Under the pieces are notes generated by a model. That model was not told where the DNA came from. It searched no databases and worked only from the letters and a program-made list of their open reading frames with translations. From assembly GCF_024139115.2 (NCBI RefSeq), contig NW_026943205.1, forward strand, positions 310,001-374,000: a stretch of 64,000 bases of DNA, given 5' to 3'. This document shows, in pieces, positions 43,958 through 55,330 of this stretch (its first letter is position 1; every line of letters starts with the position of its first letter). The position numbers were made by a program, and so were the translations under genes. The DNA is from Armigeres subalbatus (taxonomy: Eukaryota; Arthropoda; Insecta; Diptera; Culicidae).

Positions 43958-46900
43958 ATGCTTTTGCTTTATGTGAAACAGCTAACACCAGATGTGAACT
44001 CTTCCTTTGATTTCCAATACATGTCGCATCGGGCAAATCGATATGGAGGAGTGCTTTTAGGGATCAAAAACAGCACTCCTTCTATGATCGATCTTGCGCC
44101 GATGTCTGGCACCGAAGCTGTCGCATGTCAGGTGACTATTCGAGAAAAGACCTCAGTATCGCCTCGATATATCTTCCTCCAAACACCGCGATATCTCGAA
44201 GAGATCTCTCGCACATCTGCTCGGTTATGCTGATTTCAGAGTTTAACTCCCACGGAACAGGCTAGGAACTGTACGACGACAACCGTTCACAATGATATAC
44301 GACCTCTGCGACGCAATATGTCAATTTGAATACAGGAGAGTTACGATGGCCCCTCCAGCAAAGAGTAGCCTCTAGATCTTTCCATTTGTTCGAGCTCATT
44401 ATCGTTGGACTGTCTTGGAAGGTGGTCCAAGATCCCCATGGTAGTGATCATTTGCCGATCGAAGTTTCGATTTCAATGGACAAAGCAATCTGCTTCCATC
44501 GATCTTTGCTGACCTCTGGGGGCAAATATGCGGACGCCATCAGCGATGGCATACGGTCGATAGAAGCACTTCCCGCGGGGAAATTACAATTTCTCGGTTG
44601 ATTCTGAAAGCGCTCTTCAGGCCGTCGGCCGGTGCCAGGAGTTTCGTTCATAGGAACCTACAGTCCGTGGTGGGACATCGAGTGTACGCAACTATCGTGA
44701 GAAATCCGCCGCGTTCAAAGAATTTCGAAACACAGGGCGATCGTTCTTCACAAACGATACACCGCGCTGGAAATCAGTTCAAGAAACTGGTCAAAGTGAA
44801 AAGCGCGAATATTGGCGCACTTTTGTTGAAGGTTTATCGCGCGAGACTTCAATGAGAACTCTGGACCGTCGGGAGGAGAATGTGCAATGCATCGCCCGTT
44901 AATGAAGAACGTGAAAGTTCATCGCGGTGGATCTTGACTTCGCAAAGAAAGTTTGTCCAGTTCGGTACCGGTGAGGCAAAGAGCTACGTGATGCTTTTGC
45001 AGACAGGGATGATATGGATCGTCCATTTTCGATGATTGAATTCTCACTTGCTCTCCTTTCGTAACAATTCCGCTCCAGGGATGGATAGAATCAGGTTCAA
45101 TTTGCTCAAAACCTCCCATACATCGCGAAGAGGCGCTTATTGAACTTGTTCAATCAGTTCTGAGTGCAACATTGTTCCGGATGATTGGAGGGAAGTGAGG
45201 GTGATAGCCATCAGAAGCCCGGAAAACCCGCGTCAGTTGAACTCGTATCGCCCCATCGCGATGCTGTCATTCTTCGGCTGTTGGAAGATGATTCTCTTCC
45301 GCTGACAAATGGGTTGAATCAGATAGTTTGTTGTCAGATACAATTTGGTTTCCGCAGGGGCAGGAACGAACGACTGTCTTGCGTTGCTTTCTTCAGAATT
45401 CAGCTTACTTTCGCTAAAAAGAGCAAATGGGCTCGTGTTTTGGGACTAGGGGGCATTTGGTTTGCGTCGATGTTTATCTGACAAACTCCACGAGTGTGGA
45501 CTTTCCAATTTGAACACTATTTGTACAATTTGTTGTCAGAAGCGTATGAGTTTTCTCATGGTGACTCGCACTTCACGAATTAGCTATGGGTCTCCCCGGG
45601 CTCATGTTTGAGCCCCCTGCTTTACAATTTTACGTCAGAGACATTGATGAATGTCTCATGCCAAATGCTCGTTGAGACACTTGCAGATGATTGTGTTGTA
45701 TCCGTTTCGGGCCAACATCGGTTGATCTGCAGGACCATGCAAGATACTTTGGACAATTTGTCTACTTGGGCTACGAAGCTGGGTATCAATTCTCTCCAGG
45801 CTGAGATGGTTGTCTTTCAAAAACATAACCGGCAAAGTTCCGCTCCAACTGATGGTGTAAGACAATCTCTAGCATATCTTCTAAATACCTCGGGGTCTGG
45901 TTCGACTCGAAATGTCCTTCAGGAAGCACATTGTGTATCTGACACAAAAATGCCAGAAACGGATCAACTTCATGCGATCAATAACCGGAACATGGTGGAG
46001 CGCATCCCGAAGATCTTATGACGTTGTATAGAACAACCATTTTGTCGGTCCTCGAATACGGTATTTCTGCTTCCAGTCCGCGGCTACACACATGCTGGCT
46101 TCAAAGGATTCAGTACCGCTGTCTCGTATCGCGTTAGGATGTATGAATTCGCACATACAATGAGCTTGGAAGTACTTGCGGAGTACTGCCACTAACAGAT
46201 CTGTTTTATCGCTCGGTTCCTCATCCGCTGTGAGGTTCTCAATCCTGGTCATTGATAACTTCGAAGCTGCTCGAACAAACCCTCAATCTCGATTCATGAG
46301 TATTTACCACTGGTACATAACGCTGGAGTGAAGCCTTCTTCGGTAGTATAATCATGCTAACTTCTTAGACTCTACAGTTCCTCTGTTACAGTCTGTCCAT
46401 GAGCAGGAGGTTCATGGAATACCAACTTTCTGTGTGGAGGTCTCCTCCATTATTTGCAACAAATACAGGCACGCCAGTGAGGAAAGTTTTTACAGACGGG
46501 TCAAAATTGATGACTCCACTGGTTTCGGTGTTTTCAACGTTTTATAGCGCCACTTTAAGCTCAAGAGCCTTGTTCGTGTATACTGCTGAGCTAGCAGCTA
46601 TACCCTATTCACTCGAGCAAATCGATCCCTACCTCCTGACCACTTTTTCATCTTCACCGACAGTCTAAGTTCCTTGGGCTGTTCGGTCAATGAAACCAGT
46701 TAAGCACTCAGCGTATCTTCTAAATGGATACGGAAGCCTTAGTGCCTTATCAACGTCTTACACAATCACCGGCTTGGGTCCTTCTCATTGCTCGATCGGA
46801 AATGAGAAAGCGGACTCTTTGGCTAAGGTGGGCGCTATGGAAGGTGATATTTACGATCGGAAATCACCTTCGATGATTTCACATTAGTTCGTCAGAAACC

Positions 46901-47400
46901 TTGAACAGCTGGCACAGAAATGGACAAATGGGAGTTGGGTAGATGGCTGTTTCAATTCGCCCGGGTTTCAAAGCGTCCATGGTTCAAAAATTGAATATGG
47001 GACGAGACTTCATTCGAACCATGTGTCGTCTAATGTCCAATCACTACACTTTAAATGCATCTTTTTCAGGGTGGGGCTCTCGGAAGGAAATCTCTGTGTT
47101 TGCGAGGATTATCAGGACATCAATCATGTCTTGTGGGCGTGCAGGAACATCGTGCTGAATCGCCTAACTGAACATCTCGGGTCCGAGAAAACAACAAAAA
47201 GCCTATAGGGAAGTGTTGTCGGCCTTGATCTCGAGTACATGTCCCTGGCATCAATTTTGAAGTTGCTGATGTAAACTGTCATTGTCTGCCCATTCCATGT
47301 CTTCGTACCCATATCGAATGTCTTCCTCTTGTTGTACATTTCCTGTCTGTCGTTAATCCTTCCGTATGTCTTCCTCTCGTCGTTGTCTCCCAAAAAAAGT
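43958..47400 (+). pseudogene. I-clade LINE ORF2: endonuclease, RT, RNase H
   Basis: Endonuclease words are ANRYGGVLLGIKN, DLAPMSGTEAVACQVTIRE and a GSDHLPIEVSI block near 44440. The RT region (44600-46050) is badly broken, but LVETLADDCVV near 45660-45700 is its active-site box in altered form, and ILSVLEYGISASSPRL marks its end. RNase H follows with VRKVFTDGSKLMT at about 46470 and SIGNEKADSLAKVGAMEGDI at about 46795. A C-terminal Cys/His region, ISVCEDYQDINHVLWACRN, is at about 47090-47150. An RNase H in ORF2 and this Cys-rich end fit the I clade. Stops and shifts occur throughout. Confidence 0.8.
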
Positions 47401-47659
47401 TTTTTGTCCTTACAGATGTAAAATGCGAGGAATTGAACTTTGTGAACATCAGCATAGTAATTACTTAAGCACCCTAAAATCCTTTCCTTTCCTACTGTAG
47501 TATTCTCGGACTAAACCGCGAGGTCTTTCAGTTTCCCCAAAACTAACACTATGTATAAGAATCAAAGAAATGTATTTTAAACTTGATTTCGGCTCCGTAA
47601 CGCTTCACGGCAAATGAGCCTTCAAATAAACGAAAGATCAAAAAAAAAACCGAAATCAT

Positions 47660-49520
47660 CTTTGTTTTACCTTTATTGAGTAAGGATTTTCCTGAACTTT
47701 TCAAGTCACTATTTTTCATTCAAAATATTTTTATGTATATGGAGCGTGAAAATAATCGAATCCTTTCCCGTTAGCCCTTACTAATTGTGCACGGGCCTCG
47801 CAACGTTAAAGTGCTCTAAAAATTCGGAACATCTTACAATTGGCATACAATTGTGAAGAAAATACAGTCTCTCAAACTTCCACCCATATCCATATAACAG
47901 ACATAAAGCCAGCAATTCAAGTTATATATTTGGTTTTGATCAGACTTATAAGCTGCCAAGTTTCGTAGAGAGTCCTGTATAAAACCCATATAATAACACT
48001 CGAAGAAGACCTGCATAGGAATTACGAAGCTTGAAACTACTAACTACTATGGATGAAACTAAATTTTCAGCACAAATTGTTTGACCCGGAAGTTTTCATT
48101 TCGCTTTCAGTCGAAAAGTAAGAAAAAAAACATTAACGAGTTTTTTCTATGTCGTGAATTATGTGGGGAATATTCCGATCTCCATCTCTCACTCACTGAA
48201 AATACATTCATCTTATCGGGAAGTAAAGAAATACGGCACCAATTTTTCGCTTCTTTTTATGTTTCTTTGACTCATAAAAAAAATCACAAATCAAATACTT
48301 TCCATTGCTCTGCTGCTTTCAATGGGATGAACATTATGGAGCCATGAGAGTTGAAATCCAAGACAGCTCCTTATATATTTAAGTGGTTGAAGAAAAAACT
48401 GTTCAAACAGCATTTTGCTCATAGGTGTATGAAAATATTATTTAATCCATACATGCTTTGCCAATTTAACACAGGTAAAAACACTTTTATGGTACAAAAT
48501 ATACCATTTAACAATTGCCCTATATGCTTTTTAATTGGAATACTTATTTTTAAAAAGTACGCATTCAGTCGAGGAGCAGAAAAGTTTGTTTATGATTTTT
48601 TATATCTGTCTACATTGTCATGTTGTCATTATATAAAACTACCAAGCTTTAGGTTTGATAAAGATAAACTTGCTAGTCATTAACATGGTCTTGAAAAAGG
48701 CCAAGTCAGCTCTCTAGAATATTTAAATGCAGATAGGGCCAGTTCAGGAGTGAGATTGTTATACAGAGGCATTTTTTATGCAATCAAAGTTTTATTCGAA
48801 AAATATATGCAAAAAAAATAATGGAATTTACTTAATCGAAATATCATGCAAATTTCTGTTTCACCTTTTAAACAGTAAATTAGAGACATCTAATGGTTTT
48901 TAAGACAATGCTTTGATTATTATATTGGTGGTTATTTGAAATTATTATTAAAGTATTAACTTTAAAGCGAACTAATTAATGACTCCCAAATAACACTGGA
49001 AATTAACAAGCGCATTGTTAAAATGCTGATTATTTAATCCTTGAACCTGTGAAAAATCATAATAAACATAGCCATAGAACCTCAAAAGCCAGATATGAAC
49101 TTTTATTGAACTGGCTGATAATAATTCTTTTATTTTTGTTGTTGACATGTAATCCATGTATTGCAGGAAGAAAAGCATTTCGAAATTACAAACAATAAAC
49201 AAATAATCAACCTGAGGAGTTGACAACTGTTTCATTATCAGCTTATTTGTTGTTGTTATCATAGTCATGAAAGTGGTTATTATCATGGTTATATAGTGGT
49301 TCTCAAAACCACAAGTCTAGAAAGGAGGGTTTATGTTTGCATGTTTTTTATGTGAGACTTGAAGTATATTATAAAACCGTTGGTTCTGAACTGGAACATA
49401 TTGGTTTAATGATTGCAATAAAACTGGGCCAAACTTTATTTAAGTTTTATAAATCTCTGAACTGAGGACTGCATGGAAGGTTTTGAGATTAGGTTTTGAA
49501 GAACGCTATAAAACTCTGAT
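47660..49520. other. A/T-rich stretch without recognised features
   Basis: Frames on either strand (for example 48351-48683, 48972-49286) are Ile, Phe and Lys-rich and look like composition effects. I see no inverted ends or retroelement words. Confidence 0.4.
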
Positions 49521-50960
49521 ACAACCCTAATTGTTACTTGGGTACTCGACGCAAAGCTTAATTGGAACTCTCATCTCCAATCAGTTGTGCAGAAAGGTCT
49601 CAATACACTTTGGGTTCAAAAACCCTTGGTAAAAGATGGGGCCTAAAATAGTATGATCATGTGGATATATAAAACCATTGTCCGTCCCAGGACAACACCC
49701 GCTTCCCTTGTCTGATGGCCCTAAAACTAATGAGGCTGCTGGAGCTAAGCTCAACAAAATCCAACGCACCGCTTGCATAGCCATCACTGGTGCAGTTCGT
49801 AGTACACCCACTTTGGCCCTAGACGCAATGCCACCTGCCCCGGTTGAATCAATTCATAAAGCTGGAAGCGATTGGGTTAAGGTTAAGGTTAAAGGTTAAA
49901 GAGAACAAAAACACCTTTGTCAGGAACCTTACAGGTCACCTCAGCATATTAAATAATTTATAATCCCGCAATATTAGGAATTTGTGACTGGATGACGATA
50001 AATCAATTCCGCCAGGCTTACCTTACGATGTGTTCATTCCTTCCCGCCAGGAGTGCAGGAAGGAGGTGGACTAACTTGTTCAACAAGAGCTCTATAAAAT
50101 TTCTTCTGAATAGTTGAAAATGAATAATCTGACAGGATCCGGAATCTATGGCCCTACAACAAAAATTTCTGTCCCACTTGAGACCCAGTGGCCCTGATAT
50201 TTCGAGCGGAAATATATGCAATATTAGAATGCGTGTTATTATGCCTGAGGAGAAAGTATAGATTTGCAAAATATGTATTTTTCTCTGACAGCCAAGCAAA
50301 CATAAGTCGCTTAATAACTTTACTGCTGTAACTCAAAGCTAGTGTGGGAATGCATTCTGGCTTTGAAAAAACTTATCCATACGCAATCAGGTCTACCTAA
50401 TGGATCCCAGGACGCATACAGGTCTAGAGGAAGCAAGATTGCTGATGGGCTAGCCAGGAATGGATCTAATGAAAGGAGTTCATTGGCCCTGAAGGCCTTC
50501 TGCAGGATCTCAGACTGCTCTGTAAATGGAACTGAACAAATATATGGTCAGTCAAATCATCAAGCGAATGCCTTTTCCCCCCTTTGAGCCAATCCAAAGG
50601 CTCGTGACGATTAACAAGAAACCCAACAACTATTAGGTCTCAACAAAAGGAATCTCAGCATCTACACCGGTCTAATAACTGGACACACTGCCCCTGCAGA
50701 TACCATCTACAAAAAGATCAGACAATCAAACCTCAAATTGCCCGCTTCTGCCAGCGACGAGGAGAAAACATCAGAACACATCCTCTGCTTTATTGCCCAG
50801 TGCACTCACCAACGTAGGTTCAAAGTTTAAGCAAGCCCTTTTTAGGGCCTGCCCAACATATGAATCTTATCCCCCAAGAAGGACGTGGTTGGCTTCATAA
50901 GCTAGTCTCGCGCCAGAGATAGAGTCATACTGTAACTCAGGATCTCTATTCATCAATAAT
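49520..50960 (+). pseudogene. LINE ORF2 3' part: RT end, RNase H, C-terminus
   Basis: Starts within the RT: YLGVLDAKLNWNSHLQSVVQ, GLNTLWVQKTLGK, then in other frames TNEAAGAKLNKIQRTACIAI and TGAVRSTPTLALDAM, the LQRxA...TGA block. RNase H remains include GLEEARLLMG and SRGSKIADGLARNGSNE at 50430-50470. The end has LSIYTGLITGH and SEHILCF. It is 5'-truncated, starting mid-RT, and has about six frame changes. A short run of GGTTAA units lies within it at about 49875-49898. It belongs to the RNase H-bearing LINEs (R1/LOA/Jockey side); clade not fixed. Confidence 0.75.
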
Positions 50961-51335
50961 AGATGGTCTTGAGTTCAGTCGACTCTCAAGTATCTCAGTG
51001 ACAACATGTTACTGAGATAACACGTATTCACAAGTAAAGGTATATCTATTAGTCCTAAAATCTGGACGAGTATTGCTGAAATACGTGGAAAAAAAAGGGC
51101 GAGCTCTTCTCCATCTATTGGTCAATCTGAAATCAGGGCTAGATTATATTGATGTACGAACTTTCTTGGAAGGAGTTCTCTATTCATCCGTGGATTCAAT
51201 AGATGTCTTACTATGGAACACCCCACCCATTTGGCCCTTCATACGAGGTTGATGAAATACAAACAATAGTATAATCATGATCAAATCGTTTGTCGTATGC
51301 CAGTCTTATCAAGGTGCCTTGCCTACAATAGATTG

Positions 51336-51364
51336 AGTATCATCATCATCATCATCATCATCAC
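51336..51364 (+). repeat. (ATC)n microsatellite
   Basis: About nine ATC units in a row, not within any frame. Confidence 0.9.
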
Positions 51365-51404
51365 TTTCGCTGGCATCGGTTCAAGTGTCGTATGGAAGTG
51401 TCGT

Positions 51405-51510
51405 AAGTGGCCAAATATCCTATTCGGCTAAATGTGCTCTTTGGACAAATGTCCTATTCAGCCAAATGTCCTATTCGGTCAAATGTCTTATTCGACCAAA
51501 TGACCCCTTC
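51405..51510 (+). repeat. degenerate CCAAATGTCCTATTCGG repeat
   Basis: Five to six drifting copies of a 17-18 bp unit (CCAAATGTCCTATTCGG, CAAATGTCTTATTCGA and the like). Similar in style to 35105-35262 and to the window end. Confidence 0.75.
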
Positions 51511-51639
51511 TTGATACGTACAGCTTGGATGAATAAATTGAAGTGTAAGTAATAATATATATTCCAACTACTAAAGCAGAAAAGTGAAAAAAGATCTATA
51601 CAACAAACGTCTTGCAAACGGTTGATAACAATGTTAGTC

Positions 51640-52010
51640 GTGAAATACGAAGGTTGTCTATCTGTGGAAGTCAGACACTACTACGGGCTCAGAAGAAACT
51701 GCAGTAAAGGTTCGCCAGCACCAAATGTGTCATGTACAAAACGCTAATAAGACCGGCTGTCCTCTACGGACATGAAACATGGATGAAAATGCTGAGGAGG
51801 ACTTGCAAGCACTCAGGTATTCTAGAATAATTATTTGGACAATATTTGGTGGCGTTGTGCAAGAAGACGGTGTGTGAATAGACCATGAAGGCTCTTAAGC
51901 TCAAATGAACGGTAATCAGAAGGTGGCTAAAGCGGAAGGGTACGATGGGCAGGACATGTTGGAAGAATGCCGGACAACAGCCGTGAGACGGCGTGAAGCA
52001 TTTAATAGCA
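51640..52010 (+). pseudogene. LINE C-terminal fragment
   Basis: In mixed frames it reads TKCVMYKTLIRPAVLYGHET-like, with ETWMKMLRRTCKHSG, then WAGHVGRMPDNSRETA-like. This is the VLYGxETW and WxGHVxRMP pattern at the C-terminus of RTE-like LINE proteins. It may be the missing end of the family at 33360-35080, because the style matches and that copy lacks this part. 5'-truncated, non-functional. Confidence 0.65.
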
Positions 52011-54960
52011 ATTTTCTCCTAAAAACAAATCCTAAATCCTAAAAACCAAATCCGTGAAGCCCTGAATCGTGGGTAAATCAACAAATCCGCGTAAATCGCG
52101 AAATCACGTTCTCGTAACAATTCTATATATACAGCTCATGTGAATTAGGAAGCCCGCAGCCAGTATACGTTGCGTAAAGACTAGATCTTTTCCGTAGCCG
52201 CTATGAGGTTAGAGGCTTTCCCATAAGGTAGGTACAGAGCAAAGCTCTCTTTTGGTAATTCTGCTGCTATGCACATTTTAAAATAAGGATCATACAGTTG
52301 CTGCAACAGTTTGAATTTTCTTTGTCCTAGAAATACAAAAAAATGAAATGTGCACGTGTTGAATCGATGTTAAGCTTTTTTCTGCTAATCACAAATAAAC
52401 AATACTAAAATGGTTGCTGAACGTGTCAGCGTCGAAAACGGAAAACTAGGTCGAAAGGAGGCTAACTCGGAACAGATGCTTTTTCAGCAGCCAAGATTTT
52501 TGGCCAGTGTAAACTTATTCTGTAACTTTTTCGAGTTGTTAGTAATAATCAAAACAATGTCCTGCTATGTAAAGAGTCGAAATCTGCATTTTGTATTCAT
52601 TAGGGGAAGAGGAGGGAACGTATGCCTAAGCTCAGCAAACACCGCTTTATTGTCTTATTTGTAACGCTATTCATAGTTTTTTTTTACATTATGCATCAGT
52701 TAAACAAGATGGCTAGTTGATGCCATTCAAAAATTGTCAAAAATCTCAATCATATTGATAATATTCACATTTCAAAAAAGTGGTGATATTCTGTTGCCGG
52801 AAAACTCATGAGGCAAAACGCCTTTAGCTGGCAGCTTATAGGGAACAAAGTACGCGTCAGCGAAATAGCATTCGATATAGATGGCCCGTGGAAGTGCAAA
52901 GTACTTTGTAGGTTATTGCCACTAAGACGTTTTGCCTCCTTAAGCAATCATTTCTTCAAAATGAATTTTCAGTTTTCCGACAACCCCATGCACTATTTTG
53001 AAACTTTCTTTACTATCCTACATAATTTTAGGTCCTGGTTTTTGTTACGGACATAATGTGACGGTAAATATAGGGAAACCACAAAGGAGCGTTTTGCATC
53101 GCAGGGCGTTTTAGGCCTCTTCCCTGTGAAACTTCAGGTAGGCCTTAACATCTAAGCCAAGGATTGTTTTGATAATAGCAATGTAAATGGCTCACTAATA
53201 TACGGAACCTCGGCAGACCTTTGATTTTCGCGCATTTTTGCACTTTCTAAAATCCAACAAGAAGTTGTACCGAAGGCTATCTCATTTCACTACAAAACAG
53301 ACTTTTTATAGAAGATCGGCCCATAGTATTATATGCCAATCGACTAGCTCGACGGAACTGAGCTAAATGTCTGTCTGTCCAAGTAATGCGTTGTGTATTG
53401 TGTGTGTAAGTATGTGCCAACTAAGAAAACATTAGACTAATTTCACTATATAATTCATACCACCGATTTCTCTTCGCAATGTTACATTCGACAGGCGAAA
53501 AGCCTAGTTGATCACTATTGAATTTGTTAACGGTGACTATTTGCGTTTAAAAAGTTATAAAAGAAAATGGTACATCTAATGTATGGCGCCACATAAAGGT
53601 TGGTGTCTTTGCTAAATGCTGAGAATGGCAGTATCACTGTTGGGTGAATCAGTTGGGTTTTTTGTAATAAGGTTGATTAACCAATGCACCTTGCGTCTCC
53701 ATATACTTACGTACGCCCTAATAATAAACGCATGTTTAAAGCTGTTGACATAAAAAGTCATAAATCTTCAAAAAGTAATGAAGTTATTAACTTGATATCC
53801 GTAAATAACACGATAAACGATAAATTACTTCCCTGGATACATACAGCCATTGAAAACAATAAAACAATGACGGCTCCCACCATCCCAGCTAGACTGAGCG
53901 TTATTATAAGAAATGTCTGCAGTGTTATCATCTTCCTTCCCATAAATGCCATTTTCCTCAATTGCCATTATTATCAACACATTTGTCGTCAAATAAATAA
54001 AGAAGCACTTACGCCACCCGCATGGCACCCATCATTGAAAGAACCGTCTGGGGAAGTTTCGCATACCAAATTATTTGAATACGTGTGTTTGCGTGAATGC
54101 GAGCATAAATTTAAATTTATGCGACAATAAAAAACATGAATAAAAGGCACAAATCAAAAGAAATTTTAATAAACAAACTGGCTGTGCCGACTAGACGTTT
54201 TCCCCCATTCCCACTATGACGGTAGCAGCGTCGTATTTTCACATATGCTGCTGGCACCACTTCGCGAAGAATAGAATTCGAAGAAAAGCAGATCAGCCGA
54301 GCGATGTTGATGGGAAGAGTCATGTTTATTTCAGCTGTTTATGTTGCTAATTGAAAAGAAGTTATAAAAAAGTTTCCTCCTCCATAGTTTCTAGCGCTTT
54401 CACTGATGGTTTCAGTATGTGCGCATCGTCTCCATCGCCAACTTTTGACTTTTTATACCCTGAAGTTACAGAAACTGTATCTAGATGATCCTCTAGATAT
54501 CCTTCGTGTATTTAGATGGTTATTATTACAGTCAAAGTCAAATCAAACTACATATTCATCCAGAATTTCTTTTTATGATAAATGACAAGTTTGTAGTACA
54601 ACGCTTTTTCCTTTATATAAACAAATCTGTATCAAATTTGTTCGACCTAACCAACAAATCAAATATTAATTCTTTCCAGTTCAATGGCTTTGCCTTTGGG
54701 CGCAGATAGATGGGTTACAAAAGGAAGCGCTTACATGTCGGGAACATGTATTCAATCATGTGTCTGACTCATATGTTTTCGATTTGAAATGGGTATGTAA
54801 CCACTCAAAAAGGCACGGTTTCTAATATGTGTAATAATTGAAACAGATTTTACGACCGTGATTGAAATGAATGATTTGTTTATCGGCTTTATCGGTCAGT
54901 TCTACTCAAAGTATGAGTAGATAATCAAAAGATAATTGAAAATCATCAGATTGAAAGCCG
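52011..54960. other. no gene recognised
   Basis: The region holds short open frames only. The longest, 53684-54130 on the plus strand (148 residues), has no domain I know. It has mixed composition with one hydrophobic stretch and a Cys/His-containing end (YVCLRECEHKF), and I see neither splice signals nor homology to support it. 54160-54330 is GC-richer and might be non-coding host DNA. An imperfect hairpin at 52809-52940 is listed separately. Confidence 0.35.
52809..52940. repeat. imperfect inverted repeat
   Basis: GAGGCAAAACGCCTTTAGCT with GGCA at the left faces the reverse complement of AGGAGGCAAAACGTCTTAG with TGGCA at the right, and the inner words ACAAAGTAC and GTACTTTGT also pair. It could be a small MITE remnant or a hairpin RNA source. 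Confidence 0.5.
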
Positions 54961-55330
54961 TTCGCTAGGGCGCGAACAAGTATGAAACGATGAAGTGTGA
55001 AAGGGAGGCATGAAGACCATCACCGAACTGAACAGCACAACAATCGGAGTGTGAATCTTCTTGCCTAACATCCTGAGGTGGCATTGCGCATCTCGATTCG
55101 GGCGTAAGTTCTATCAGGTCAGACATATTTGGCATTATGAAACTTTCGATTCGATCTCGAAAACGACTCATCGTTCGGTATATGCTCGATGTGCATGCTC
55201 GAGGAGGTACAAGAATAACGAGATGTTTGGCATTATGGTGGCTCGATGTACACTGAAAAACGACTCAAGTCGAATGAAAAACCTCGTCACCTTTATATCT
55301 CGAATATTTGTTCGAGGGTGAATTTCTTGC
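54961..55330. other. unassigned, with short repeated words
   Basis: The word TTTGGCATTATG occurs twice (about 55127 and 55226), each followed by GAAACTTTCGATTCG- or GTGGCTCGATGTAC-like text, and TCGA-rich words are frequent. No frame or element end could be assigned. Confidence 0.3.

Larger units (their letters stand above)
42106..47659 (+). mobile_element. full-length I-clade LINE with 14-bp target duplications
   Basis: AAAACCGAAATCAT at 42106-42119 and again at 47646-47659 bracket the element, and the right copy overlaps the A-run at the 3' end. Between them lie a 5' leader beginning TCCACGTCGAGCATCCG, ORF1, ORF2 with endonuclease, RT and RNase H, and a 3' tail AATAAACGAAAGATC followed by A. 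The length of about 5.5 kb is normal for a complete I-type LINE, so this copy was inserted whole. Both ORFs are now full of frameshifts, so it is old. Confidence 0.85.
50961..51640. other. short repeats, no gene
   Basis: Apart from the (ATC)n run and the CCAAATGTC-type repeat listed separately, nothing could be assigned here. Confidence 0.4.

Noticed and set aside
49875..49898. GGTTAA repeat as an interstitial telomere sequence
   Set aside because: Only about four units, inside a LINE frame, and mosquitoes are not known to use a simple short telomeric repeat.
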